A model generated the notes under the pieces. The model searched no databases, was not told the DNA's origin, and saw nothing but the letters and a program-made list of their open reading frames with translations. 64,000 bases of DNA from Polaribacter sp. Hel1_33_78 (GTDB lineage Bacteria; Bacteroidota; Bacteroidia; Flavobacteriales; Flavobacteriaceae): NCBI RefSeq assembly GCF_900106075.1, contig NZ_LT629794.1, forward strand, positions 2,150,001-2,214,000, given 5' to 3'. Below are positions 17,745-26,732 of the stretch, piece by piece (position 1 is the first letter of the stretch; every line of letters begins with the position of its first letter). Both the position numbers and the translations under genes were made by a program.

Positions 17745-18954
17745 AAAGAAACTAACAATAGACGACATTTTTAATGATGATGATTTTGGTTTGTTAGAAT
17801 CAAAAGTTAAAACTTCAACTGTAAAAACAGATGAAGATAGACTTATTGATTCCTTTGAAGAAATAAATGCATTTTACGACAAGAATAACAGAGAGCCAAA
17901 TACGAGCAGTATGTCTGAATATGGACTTTTAGCAAAACTGAAAAACTTTAGACAAAACGAAGCACAGAAGAAAACTTTAAAACCTTTTGATAGACATAAT
18001 TTGTTAGGTTTTGTAGAAATGGAAAAACAAAGTATTGATGATATTTTAAATGATGATGATGATTTTGGCTTATTAGATTCTGATAAAGATTTAGATATTT
18101 TTAAATTCAAGCACACACCAAAACCAGAAGACCGAGCAGAAACTGATTTTGTAGCAAGAAGAAAAGCGATTAAGGAAAAAGAATTCGAGAAATACGAACA
18201 AATGTTTCTTCAAGTTCACAAAGAAATTAAAGAAGGAAAAAGGAAAATAAAACCTTTTAAAGATGTGGATAAACATTTAAAGGAAGGTCAATTTTATATT
18301 GCTGATGGGATAATGCTTTTTTTAGAAAGAGCTAATTTAAAACGAACACAAGAAAACCTAAAAGACTCAACTTTAAACAGAAAAGATGGTCGTACAAGAA
18401 TCATTTTTGAAAACGGAACATTGAGCAATATGCTTTATCGTTCATTAAGTAAAACATTGTATAATGGCAATGGAAAAATGATTACTAATACAATTGAAAA
18501 AACAGAGCAAGATTTGTTTGTGAATACTGGTCTTGTAAAAGAAGAAGATTTACAAACAGGTTGGATTTACATTTTAAAATCTGAATCTACAAACAAAGAA
18601 ATCGCAGGAATTAAAGATTTATATAAAATAGGCTTTGCGAGTAATTCTGTAGATGACAGAATAAAAAATGCGAAAAACGAAGCGACCTATTTATTTGCAG
18701 ATGTAAAGAAAGTTGCGACTTACAAAGTTTATAATCGAAATGCGGACAAATTGGAAAGTCTTTTACATAGATTTTTTGCAAGTGCTTGTTTGGATATTGA
18801 TTTATTTAACGAGAAAGGACAAAGACTAAATCCGAGAGAATGGTTTGTAGTTCCTTTTGAGGTAATTGAGGAATCAATCGAATTGATTTTGAACGAAAAT
18901 ATTGTGAATTATGAATATGACACGGAATTGAAAAGAATTAAACTGAAAGAATAA
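17737..18954 (+). CDS. T5orf172/GIY-YIG domain protein, YeeC-like
   Basis: A 405-residue protein with a C-terminal T5orf172 (GIY-YIG superfamily) domain at about 275-380: GWIYILKSE, then LYKIGFAS, then WFVVPFEVI. This domain probably supplies nuclease activity. The N-terminal third carries an acidic motif twice, IDDIFNDDDFGLLES near residue 7 and IDDILNDDDDFGLLDS near 95, possibly docking peptides for the helicase. I chose the ATG at 17737, which overlaps the helicase stop, over a TTG 6 bp upstream. It is the last gene of cassette 1. Confidence 0.75.
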   Translation: MAKKKLTIDDIFNDDDFGLLESKVKTSTVKTDEDRLIDSFEEINAFYDKNNREPNTSSMSEYGLLAKLKNFRQNEAQKKTLKPFDRHNLLGFVEMEKQSIDDILNDDDDFGLLDSDKDLDIFKFKHTPKPEDRAETDFVARRKAIKEKEFEKYEQMFLQVHKEIKEGKRKIKPFKDVDKHLKEGQFYIADGIMLFLERANLKRTQENLKDSTLNRKDGRTRIIFENGTLSNMLYRSLSKTLYNGNGKMITNTIEKTEQDLFVNTGLVKEEDLQTGWIYILKSESTNKEIAGIKDLYKIGFASNSVDDRIKNAKNEATYLFADVKKVATYKVYNRNADKLESLLHRFFASACLDIDLFNEKGQRLNPREWFVVPFEVIEESIELILNENIVNYEYDTELKRIKLKE

Positions 18955-18969
18955 GCCAACGCTCAAAGC

Positions 18970-19032
18970 CATACACATTGCCAAGTCGCTCAAAAGCCAA
19001 CCGCTCAAAGCCAAAACTTGGCAAAGAGTATG
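18970..19032. repeat. H element, end of cassette 1
   Basis: CATACACATTGCCAAGT (18970-18986) pairs with ACTTGGCAAAGAGTATG (19016-19032) at 15 of 17 positions. The only mismatches are in the conserved ACA/AGA internal loop. It is flanked by GCCAACGC on both sides and lies directly behind the last gene of cassette 1. Confidence 0.75.
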
Positions 19033-19082
19033 TCTTCTGCCAACGCTAGCAAGTTTGCGGAAAGAAAAAAAGCACTACTTAC

Positions 19083-19271
19083 AACAACGTGTATAAAACA
19101 TAGCTATTATAGGCTTTCTGAGAGGTTTTTGTATATTTACAAAGTACGCCAAATTTTTTATTTGGTTATATTTATAAAAGAAAATTAAACATAAAAATAA
19201 AAAATTCGGCTCGTGCTAAATCCGAAAAGTTAGTGTTTATTTATACGCTACGTTTCATACACAAGACCGTT
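19083..19271 (+). repeat. attC1-like site (family B, 189 bp)
   Basis: The arms GTGTATAAAACATAGC and GCTACGTTTCATACAC pair with two A-C mismatches. The left spacer after AAC is 3 nt and the right spacer before GTT is 6 nt. The cassette 1 end TACTTACAAC (19076-19085) matches the cassette 1 start, not the right flank. Confidence 0.85.
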
Positions 19272-19462
19272 GGTAGCCATTTGAGCAGCGAACAGAGCAA
19301 TTTAAAGACCATCCGACTTACGGAAAATTGAAAGAAAAATATGAATTGACTCTCTGATGTGAAGAATGAAAACTAACAGGTCTAAAGTGGATAGTCCACA
19401 ACCTAAACTATAATGACCATAAACTTATAGAGTTTAGATTTTAACAATTAAATATTAAAAAA
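19272..19462. other. Leader of cassette 2
   Basis: About 190 bp between attC1 and the first gene of cassette 2. It presumably holds the promoter. TAGATTTTA at about 19433 is a degenerate -7 candidate, and nothing stronger is visible. Confidence 0.3.
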
Positions 19463-19825
19463 ATGAAAAAATTATTTTTTGCTTTAGCTTTTATGCTAAT
19501 TGGAACATTTACTTTTGCAAACAACACAAAGGTGAAAAATGAAGTCCAAAATTCATCTATTATCAATATTAATGGGATTACATTTTCTAAATCATCTAAT
19601 AAAGATAATGTAGAATTGTTAACCAATGATAATACAAAATCACCATTATGTAGTGTTTCATGTTCTGTAAATGTAGGAGGTGTTGTATTTAGTGCTAGTG
19701 CGGGGAACTTTCTAAGCTCATGTGAAAGAGCAGGTAGAAGATGTGCCGAAAAACTTGCGGGAGCAGTAAACCAATTTTTGCAATCAGCCCCCTCTGGAGG
19801 TAATAGTATGCCACAGTATACCTAA
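19463..19825 (+). CDS. Small secreted cysteine-containing protein
   Basis: A 120-residue protein of unknown family. Residues 1-19 (MKKLFFALAFMLIGTFTFA) are a clear signal peptide. The mature part has a CSVSC pair followed by an alternating Val/Gly/Ser stretch and two further Cys (SSCERAGRRC). It is the first gene of a three-gene cassette with a GLPGLI protein and an outer-membrane barrel, so it could be a peptide or surface protein handled by those two. Function not recognised. Confidence 0.6.
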   Translation: MKKLFFALAFMLIGTFTFANNTKVKNEVQNSSIININGITFSKSSNKDNVELLTNDNTKSPLCSVSCSVNVGGVVFSASAGNFLSSCERAGRRCAEKLAGAVNQFLQSAPSGGNSMPQYT

Positions 19826-19913
19826 TAATTTTGATTTTTATGACGGAACAATTGGTTTGGAAATTTCTAAGCCAATTGCTCTGTTTTTTAACTTAACATA
19901 AACCTTATATCAC

Positions 19914-20705
19914 ATGAAAATATATATATCCTTAATTCTTCTATTTACAAACTTTTTTTGTTACTCTCAAACACTAAAAGTTAAATATGAAAAGAAAATT
20001 AAAACTAAAGAAACATTATTGTCAAAAACAGAGACTTTTAGAATGATTTACAGTAAAAATAAATCTATTTTTTATGGAATTTCAAATGATTCTACCAAAT
20101 ATGAATATAAGAAATTCATCGAAAATGTAAAAAAAATAGGAGTTGTTAGACTTGTTAAGATGGATGATAACACTTATGATTATTCATATAACGAAATGTT
20201 ATACAAGGATTATTCTAAAGATACACTTTTTCTTAATGATTTGATTATGAACAAAATGATATGTATAGGTGAAAAAATAAATAAAATAGATTGGACAATA
20301 GATAGTGATATAAAAAAAGTGATTTTAGGAAAAAATTGTATTTCTGCTAAAACTAACTTTCGTGGTAGAACATATACTGCTTTTTTTACAACAGAGATCG
20401 AAGGCATTAATGCTGGTCCATGGAAATTTGATGGTTTACCCGGTGTTATATTATCAGTTAAAAGCGATGATGGATATGTATCATTTGAAGCACTAAAATT
20501 ATCTATACAAAATAAGGATTTAAAAATTAGTAATCCGTTTGTAAAAACAAAAAATATAAGTTGGGATAAATATAAAGATCAATACAAGAATACCTTGTTA
20601 AATGCATTAAAAAGAATGAAATCGCTTTCAGGTGATGGCGAATCTGGTAGTATAGAAATTACTGACAAGATAGAAGATTTAGGAATTAAAAAACTAAAAT
20701 TTTAA
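19914..20705 (+). CDS. GLPGLI family exported protein
   Basis: A 263-residue protein with a signal peptide (1-18, ending CYSQ). The family motif reads GPWKFDGLPGVILSV (about 167-181; GLPGV in place of GLPGL), followed by the usual YVSFEALKL strand. GLPGLI proteins are Bacteroidetes periplasmic or surface proteins of unknown function, often next to TonB-type barrels, as here: the next gene starts 1 bp after this stop. Confidence 0.8.
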   Translation: MKIYISLILLFTNFFCYSQTLKVKYEKKIKTKETLLSKTETFRMIYSKNKSIFYGISNDSTKYEYKKFIENVKKIGVVRLVKMDDNTYDYSYNEMLYKDYSKDTLFLNDLIMNKMICIGEKINKIDWTIDSDIKKVILGKNCISAKTNFRGRTYTAFFTTEIEGINAGPWKFDGLPGVILSVKSDDGYVSFEALKLSIQNKDLKISNPFVKTKNISWDKYKDQYKNTLLNALKRMKSLSGDGESGSIEITDKIEDLGIKKLKF

Positions 20706-20706
20706 A

Positions 20707-23343
20707 GTGAGAACAATCTTATTTCTTCTTTTTATTTTTTTTACAGCTATATCTAAAAGTCAAATAATTAAGGGCACAATACTAGATAATTCTGGGAATA
20801 AAATATCTCAAGCTAATGTGTTTTTTAAAAAAGAAAAACAAGCGAAAAATTTTCAAGAATTTACCATTGCTAAAAATGGTTACTTTGAGCATGTTTTAAA
20901 GAGAGAATATGATAGTCTTTATATCACTATTCAAACTTTAGGTTATGAGGAAAAAACTCTTTTTCTAAAAAGTTTAAAATCGAAAACTATCAATTTAAAA
21001 TTTGAATTATTAAAAAGAACGACCCTTTTAGACGAAGTTGTTGTTATATCTAAAAAAAGACCTTTTACAATAAAAAAGGACACTATAAGATATAATGTAA
21101 AAGGTTATATGGATGGTAGTGAACGAAAAATAGAAGAAGTTATTAAAAAATTACCAGGTATTCAAGTTAACGAACAAACAGGAGAAATAAAATATAAAGG
21201 AAAATCTGTTGAAACAGTCACTTTAGATGGAGATAATCTTTTTGGTTTTAATTATACATTAGGCACAAAAAATATCAATGTAGATATTGTCGAACAAATA
21301 GAAGCAATAGATAATTATTCAGAAAACCATCTTTTGAAGGGCATAGAACAAGGCGGTAAGGTTTCTTTAAATCTAAAGTTGAAAAAAGGAAAAACAGATT
21401 TGTCAGGTAATTTTGACGTTGGTTTAGGTATACAAAGTGAAAATAAAGGCGTATTAAACATAAATTCTAACATTTTGTTAATAAATAGAATAATAAAATC
21501 ATTTTCAACTATATCAAGAAATAATATTGGGATTAATCATTCACCATTTGATTACTTCAGTTTTAACTTAAATACTGAACAACTTTTAGAATCAAATTAT
21601 ACTGCAAAAAAAATAATTCCTGAAACACAATTCTCTAATTTGTTAGATGATAAAAGAGTGAATATTAACAATCAGTTCTTTGGAAACTACAATGCTATTT
21701 TTAAACTTAAATCAAAATTGAGTATCAAAACTAATCTTTACTATTTAAAAGATAGAATCAGCACTAATCAATTGTTTGAAAATCAATTTGAAATAAATAA
21801 TCAAAATTTTATAACATCAGACAACACTTCCATAATCAAAAGACCACAACAATATCGTGGTGATGTCGAAGTAAAATACAATACATCTAAAACCTCTCTT
21901 TTAGAATACAAATTAAGATTAAGACAAGAAAATATTGAAACACCAACAACGGTTATTCAAAATAGAACAGATACGTTTTCAACATTTCTAAACACAGAAG
22001 ATTTTTATCTAAAGCAAGATTTACTTTGGACAAAAAAGCTATCTGATAAAAAAGCTTTACAAGTTTCTTTGTTTCATTCATTTAATGATTTACCACAGAC
22101 TTTTAGCATCACACCGTCGCTATTTGGCAGCAATGCTTTAAATGACACCCAAGAAAGCAATTTTCGGAGAACATTCCTTGAAGGTAAAGCAATTTATCTC
22201 GGTTCAGGTAAAAGAGATAGATATATTTTTTCTGTAGGTGCGAATTTAAATTCCTCACCTTTTACTTCAAGATTGTTTAATTCAATGCAAACAATTTCTG
22301 AAAACAATTTTTCTTATACTAAAACTAATATTTTTAATAGAGGTATGTATAATTTTAATAGAGGAAATTGGCAAATTTCACCATCATATTCTATTCGTGT
22401 TTTAAGTCAAAAATTGAAACAAAATATAGAAAACTTGGAAGAAGCTACAAGCGATTTTATTTTTGAACCTACTTTAAACTTAAAGTATAAATTGAATTCA
22501 ATTTCCTTTTTATCTTTTAATTTAGGCTATAATCAAAATACCAGCTCAGAACAATATTTTTTCTCAAATAAAGTCTTAATTAATAACAGAACTACTATAA
22601 ATAATTTACCAAGTTTAGAATTACAAAGCAGTCAAAGATATAGTTTGTTATATTTTAATAATGATTTATATAATCAGTTTCAATTTAATGCAAACGTAAG
22701 TTACCTAAAGTCAACAGGAAACATATTCACCAATCAAAACATAACAGAAGATACCACGCAAATAGAATACTTCTTTCTACCACAAGACAATAGCAATTGG
22801 AATATGAATATACAAATATCAAAATATATTCCTTTTATTGAATCGACCTTAAAATTAACAAGCAATTATTCAAATTCAAACTTTAGAAATGTGGTAAATA
22901 ATTCTGATTTAAGACAAAATCAAAATCAATTTTTAAGCAATTCATTTTTTTGGAAAACAGCGTTTGATATTTTTATCAATTTTAAAAATACATTTACTTA
23001 TCAATATTCCAATTCAAAAAGTGAAAATCAAGCATCATTTACAAATAAATCTTGGCAAAATACTTTTAAAGCTATTTTAAAAACTAATGAAAGATGGTCT
23101 TTTATAGTTTCATCTGACTACTACATTCCTAATACTAAACAATCTGAAGAACAGTTTTTCTTTTTGGATGCAACGTTAAGACATAAACCAAAAAGCAAAA
23201 AATGGGAAATAAGTTTTATTACTAGAAACCTAACTAATGAAAAGAACTTTGAACAATTTCAAACTTCCGACATATCTACTACAATATTTAGAAGTAATCT
23301 ATTGCCAATGTATTTTTTAGTAAATTTAACTTGGAACTTTTAA
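20707..23343 (+). CDS. TonB-receptor-like outer-membrane beta-barrel with carboxypeptidase-regulatory domain
   Basis: An 878-residue protein starting at GTG 20707, 1 bp after the GLPGLI stop. It has a signal peptide (ending SKSQ), a CarboxypepD_reg-like domain (about 20-100, IIKGTILDNSGNKISQANV) and a plug-like region (KKLPGIQVNEQTGEIKYKG, about 145-165). The rest is a long aromatic-rich barrel that ends with the terminal aromatic YFLVNLTWNF. This matches the TonB-dependent receptor-like/OMP family that accompanies GLPGLI proteins. The substrate is unknown. Confidence 0.75.
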   Translation: MRTILFLLFIFFTAISKSQIIKGTILDNSGNKISQANVFFKKEKQAKNFQEFTIAKNGYFEHVLKREYDSLYITIQTLGYEEKTLFLKSLKSKTINLKFELLKRTTLLDEVVVISKKRPFTIKKDTIRYNVKGYMDGSERKIEEVIKKLPGIQVNEQTGEIKYKGKSVETVTLDGDNLFGFNYTLGTKNINVDIVEQIEAIDNYSENHLLKGIEQGGKVSLNLKLKKGKTDLSGNFDVGLGIQSENKGVLNINSNILLINRIIKSFSTISRNNIGINHSPFDYFSFNLNTEQLLESNYTAKKIIPETQFSNLLDDKRVNINNQFFGNYNAIFKLKSKLSIKTNLYYLKDRISTNQLFENQFEINNQNFITSDNTSIIKRPQQYRGDVEVKYNTSKTSLLEYKLRLRQENIETPTTVIQNRTDTFSTFLNTEDFYLKQDLLWTKKLSDKKALQVSLFHSFNDLPQTFSITPSLFGSNALNDTQESNFRRTFLEGKAIYLGSGKRDRYIFSVGANLNSSPFTSRLFNSMQTISENNFSYTKTNIFNRGMYNFNRGNWQISPSYSIRVLSQKLKQNIENLEEATSDFIFEPTLNLKYKLNSISFLSFNLGYNQNTSSEQYFFSNKVLINNRTTINNLPSLELQSSQRYSLLYFNNDLYNQFQFNANVSYLKSTGNIFTNQNITEDTTQIEYFFLPQDNSNWNMNIQISKYIPFIESTLKLTSNYSNSNFRNVVNNSDLRQNQNQFLSNSFFWKTAFDIFINFKNTFTYQYSNSKSENQASFTNKSWQNTFKAILKTNERWSFIVSSDYYIPNTKQSEEQFFFLDATLRHKPKSKKWEISFITRNLTNEKNFEQFQTSDISTTIFRSNLLPMYFLVNLTWNF

Positions 23344-23379
23344 TAGAAATAAGAAATCGATTGAATTAAAACGGCTACC

Positions 23380-23505
23380 AACAATGTATAAAAATAATAG
23401 CGGTTTAATTGCTAAGACATAAAAGTAAATGAAATAAATTAAGGTCTGTGTTCAGCAGAAAAGTAAGTACCTAAAAATCCGCTACTATTCTTATACTAGA
23501 CCGTT
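23380..23505 (+). repeat. attC2-like site (family B, short, 126 bp)
   Basis: The arms GTATAAAAATAATAGCGG and CCGCTACTATTCTTATAC pair at 16 of 18 positions, with the two family A-C mismatches. The middle is shorter than in attC1. Cassette 2 starts GTTGGTAGCC and ends GGCTACCAAC (23373-23382). Confidence 0.85.
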
Positions 23506-23563
23506 GTGCATAATGCGAAAATCGTGCTAAACATTAACATCTGAACTAAAAAGCCAGCCGCAC

Positions 23564-23627
23564 AAACAGCACATTTGGTTTTTTGCCAACACATAAGCCA
23601 ACGCTGAAAAAACCAAAAGAGCTGTTT
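23564..23627. repeat. H element, start of cassette 3
   Basis: Two 21-nt arms (23564-23584 and 23607-23627) pair at 19 positions, with mismatches only at the ACA/AGA internal loop. The outer helix is AAACAGC/GCTGTTT. GCCAGCCGCACA precedes it and GCCAACGCTC follows. Confidence 0.8.
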
Positions 23628-23663
23628 TTCGCCAACGCTCAAAAACGTAGTTAAGAAAAAACT

Positions 23664-23699
23664 TTGCAACACCATTGCATTGATATTTATTTATATTTG
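23664..23699 (+). promoter_or_regulatory. Fur/Zur-like operator and -7 box for the metal-uptake genes
   Basis: TGCAA-CACCA-TTGCA (23665-23679) is an inverted repeat. It is followed 12 bp later by a perfect Bacteroidetes -7 box TATATTTG (23692-23699). A 26-bp block (23664-23689) recurs with 23 identities at 26680-26705 before the methyltransferase gene. The Fur-family regulator encoded in this cassette is the obvious candidate ligand. Confidence 0.65.
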
Positions 23700-23704
23700 T
23701 GCCA

Positions 23705-24022
23705 ATGAAATTTGTTACTATCATATTAGCATTAATAATCCTTGTTTTGTCAATCAAACCTTGTTCTGACGGAAATAATGCCGAAGACCAACATCAAGAC
23801 GAAATAACTGCTGAACACAATCATCAAAATGATAGTGATGATAGTTGTCCAATAACTTGTATTTGTAATTGTTGCGGAATCGCAATTACATATCAACCAA
23901 TTCTAACTTTTGAATTAGGTATTAACAACCAAATTTCTACAGAAATACAATCTGTTTATCAATCAATCTACAGGTTTAATTATCATTCCAATATCTGGCA
24001 ACCGCCTCAATTGATTAGCTAA
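23705..24022 (+). CDS. DUF6660-like small exported His/Cys-rich protein
   Basis: A 105-residue protein with a hydrophobic signal (MKFVTIILALIILVLSI). A His/Asp/Glu-rich segment (DQHQDEITAEHNHQNDSDD) and a Cys cluster (SCPITCICNCCG) suggest metal binding. I chose the ATG at 23705 rather than a GTG 6 bp upstream, which overlaps the -7 box. The ATG is 6 bp after the box, so the transcript may be leaderless or nearly so. The next gene is a TonB-dependent receptor, then a Fur-family regulator, so it probably acts in metal (zinc?) acquisition. Confidence 0.65.
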   Translation: MKFVTIILALIILVLSIKPCSDGNNAEDQHQDEITAEHNHQNDSDDSCPITCICNCCGIAITYQPILTFELGINNQISTEIQSVYQSIYRFNYHSNIWQPPQLIS

Positions 24023-24073
24023 TTTATCGACCAAAAGTCAAGAATTTTTAGTTAATTAATTTTTACATTTTCA

Positions 24074-26260
24074 ATGAATAAATACATATTGAGCGCAATG
24101 CTCACAATTATAATATGCTTTTCAGTAAAAGCACAAACCTCTGATATCTTAATAAAAGTCCTTTCAGAATCCGAAAACGAACCGTTATTTGGAGCAACAG
24201 TATATTTTGAGGAATTAGAAAAAGGAGCAGTAACGGATTTTGACGGAATCGCAACATTTACAGAAGTTCCAAACGGAGAACATAGTATCATAATTTCATA
24301 TTTGGGTTATGAAACCTTAAAAACTACTATTCAAATTCCAAATAGTTCCGATTTAGTTTTCAAATTAAAAAGTGGTGGAAATGAATTGGACGAAGTTGTA
24401 TTACAATCTTCAAGAAGCACGAGAACCGTTAAAAAAATTCCAACAAGAATAGAATTTATTGGAGCAGAAGAATTGGGCGAAAAAGCAATTATGAACCCTA
24501 CCAATATTTCAATGGTACTTCGTGAAAGTACAGGAATACAGATGCAACAAACCTCTTTAAGTAGCGGAAGTACAAATATTAGGATTCAAGGACTCGATGG
24601 ACGTTACACGCAACTTTTGAGAGATGGATTTCCTCTTTACGGAGGTTTTTCAAGTGGTTTGAGCATATTACAAATTCCACCTTTGGACTTGCAACAATTT
24701 GAAATCATTAAAGGAAGTTCTTCAACACTTTATGGTGGTGGAGCAATTGCAGGTTTAATAAATATGGTTTCAAAAACACCTGACGAAGAACCAGCTTTAG
24801 ATATTATGTTAACGCAAACCCAAGCATTAGGAAGTACAGCAAATGTATTTTACAGCAAGCGAAATGAGAAATTTGGTGTTTCGCTTTATGGTTCTGGTCA
24901 TTCTCAAAAAGTATACGACCCAGAAAATGATGGTTTTAGTAATTTACCAAAAACAACTTCTATTTCATTCAACCCAAAATTCTTTTATTATCCATCAGAA
25001 AAAACAACGTTTTGGATTGGTTTAAATGGAACTTACGATGACAGAATTGGTGGAGATGTAACAAAAATTGAAAGTGGAGAAAATGGAATTCATCAATATA
25101 CAGAAGAAAATATCTCAAAAAGGCTGAGCAGTCAAGCAGTTTATAAAACGCAAATAGATTCAATAAGTTCTTTGAACATAAAAAATAGTATTTCGTTTTT
25201 CGATAGAAACCTTACTATTCCAGATTTTAATTTTGACGGTAAACAAATCAATACGTTTACAGAAGTTACTTATCAAAAAGCAACTTCAAAAGCTGATTGG
25301 ATTTTTGGAACAAACTTATATACTTCAAAGTTTGATGAGAATGATAGTGCAACTTTACAACGTGACCAAACAGATATAACGTATGGAATGTTTGCAAACA
25401 ACATTTATGACCTTTCAGATAATTGGATTTTAGAAACTGGATTGAGAGCAGATTACAACACAGACTTTGGATTTTTTCCACTTCCAAGAGTTTCATTATT
25501 GTATAAAAATGACAATGGATTTTCAAGCAGAATTGGTGGTGGTTTAGGCTACAAAATACCTGATATTTTCACAGAAGAAGCAGAATTTATAAATTTCGAA
25601 AATGTACTTGGTATAGATAAATCAAACTTAAAAGCAGAACGTTCTTATGGTTTAAATCTTGATTTTAATTACCAAACACGCTTGTTTGAAACTATTGGGT
25701 TTTCAATCAATCAACTTTTTTACGTTTCAGCAATAAACAACGGTTTGTTATTAAATAGTACAGATAACGGCTTGTTTGCATTTGAAAACGCAACAGACGA
25801 AATATTGAGCAAAGGAGCTGAAACAAATATTAAGTTTACATACAAAGACTTTCGATGGTTTTTAAATTATGCGCTAATAGATACTAAATTGAACTATTTA
25901 GAAGGTAATCCACAAAAACCACTAACTGCAAAACATAACGCAGGTAGTGTATTGATGTACGAATCTGAAAAATGGCGAATAGGATATGAAACATTTTATA
26001 CTGGAAAGCAGTTTTTATCAAACGGAACTGAAACAACGGACTTTGTTACAATGGGTTTACTATTAATGCGTAATTTTAAATTTGGTAGTGCATTTGTGAA
26101 CTTTGAAAATTTCACAGATAGAAGACAAAGTAGGTTCTCACCATTAGTTTTACCACCACACGAAAATCCTATATTTCCAGAAATATATGCACCAACAGAT
26201 GGATTTATATTTAGTGTAGGTATAATAATTAAACCATTTGGAAACGAAAACCACGATTAA
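24074..26260 (+). CDS. TonB-dependent receptor, probably metal-related
   Basis: A 728-residue outer-membrane receptor. It has a signal peptide (ending VKAQ), a carboxypeptidase-regulatory-like domain (about 22-105), a plug domain (about 115-225, with VLRESTGIQMQQ and STNIRIQGLDGRYTQLLRDG) and a 22-strand-type barrel to a C-terminal region ending FSVGIIIKPFGNENHD. It lies between the His/Cys-rich exported protein and a Fur-family regulator (2 bp spacing). It most likely imports a metal complex under that regulator. The exact substrate cannot be read from the sequence. Confidence 0.85.
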   Translation: MNKYILSAMLTIIICFSVKAQTSDILIKVLSESENEPLFGATVYFEELEKGAVTDFDGIATFTEVPNGEHSIIISYLGYETLKTTIQIPNSSDLVFKLKSGGNELDEVVLQSSRSTRTVKKIPTRIEFIGAEELGEKAIMNPTNISMVLRESTGIQMQQTSLSSGSTNIRIQGLDGRYTQLLRDGFPLYGGFSSGLSILQIPPLDLQQFEIIKGSSSTLYGGGAIAGLINMVSKTPDEEPALDIMLTQTQALGSTANVFYSKRNEKFGVSLYGSGHSQKVYDPENDGFSNLPKTTSISFNPKFFYYPSEKTTFWIGLNGTYDDRIGGDVTKIESGENGIHQYTEENISKRLSSQAVYKTQIDSISSLNIKNSISFFDRNLTIPDFNFDGKQINTFTEVTYQKATSKADWIFGTNLYTSKFDENDSATLQRDQTDITYGMFANNIYDLSDNWILETGLRADYNTDFGFFPLPRVSLLYKNDNGFSSRIGGGLGYKIPDIFTEEAEFINFENVLGIDKSNLKAERSYGLNLDFNYQTRLFETIGFSINQLFYVSAINNGLLLNSTDNGLFAFENATDEILSKGAETNIKFTYKDFRWFLNYALIDTKLNYLEGNPQKPLTAKHNAGSVLMYESEKWRIGYETFYTGKQFLSNGTETTDFVTMGLLLMRNFKFGSAFVNFENFTDRRQSRFSPLVLPPHENPIFPEIYAPTDGFIFSVGIIIKPFGNENHD

Positions 26261-26262
26261 TT

Positions 26263-26679
26263 ATGCAAACAATAGAAGAATTATTAGAATCTAAAAATAT
26301 TCGTGTAACAGCAATGCGTTTGTTAATCTACAAGTTCCTTGCAGAAAAGCAAATTGCTGTTACATTAAGTGATATAGAAAATGCTTTTGAGAAAGCAGAT
26401 AGAACAACGTTGTACAGAACCGTCAAAACATTTGAAGAAAAAGATATTGTACATCAAATAGACGATGGTACAGGAATTACAAAATATGCATTATGTGAAA
26501 AGGGTTGTAATTGCGAAATTGAAACCGATTTGCATTTACATTTTCATTGTAACAACTGTAACGAAACTGTTTGTTTAACAGAACATAAAATTCCTCAAAT
26601 TAAAGTGCCTGATGGTTTTGTTTCAGAAAATATAAACTTGGTAGTAAAAGGAATTTGTGATAAATGTAGTGGTCAGTAA
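26263..26679 (+). CDS. Fur-family transcriptional regulator (Zur-like)
   Basis: A 138-residue protein with a winged-helix domain (about 10-78, containing DRTTLYRTVKTFEEKDIV) and a metal-binding dimerisation domain. Visible ligands are His91/93/95 (LHLHFHC), Cys96-x2-Cys99 and Cys132-x2-Cys135. The two CxxC pairs form the structural zinc site of the family. It starts 2 bp after the TonB receptor. TGCAA-N5-TTGCA boxes at 23665, 26681 (one arm imperfect) and 35202 are the proposed targets. Zinc rather than iron is an inference. Confidence 0.8.
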   Translation: MQTIEELLESKNIRVTAMRLLIYKFLAEKQIAVTLSDIENAFEKADRTTLYRTVKTFEEKDIVHQIDDGTGITKYALCEKGCNCEIETDLHLHFHCNNCNETVCLTEHKIPQIKVPDGFVSENINLVVKGICDKCSGQ

Positions 26680-26716
26680 TTGCACTTCCATTGCATTGAT
26701 ATTTAGAGCACTTTTG
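26680..26716 (+). promoter_or_regulatory. Second Fur/Zur-like operator, before the methyltransferase gene
   Basis: TGCAC-TTCCA-TTGCA (26681-26695) sits in a block that is 23/26 identical to 23664-23689. A -7-like CACTTTTG (26709-26716) follows 13 bp later. It starts inside the end of the Fur-family gene and probably serves the gene at 26733. Confidence 0.6.
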
Positions 26717-26732
26717 TATCAAATTAGAAACT

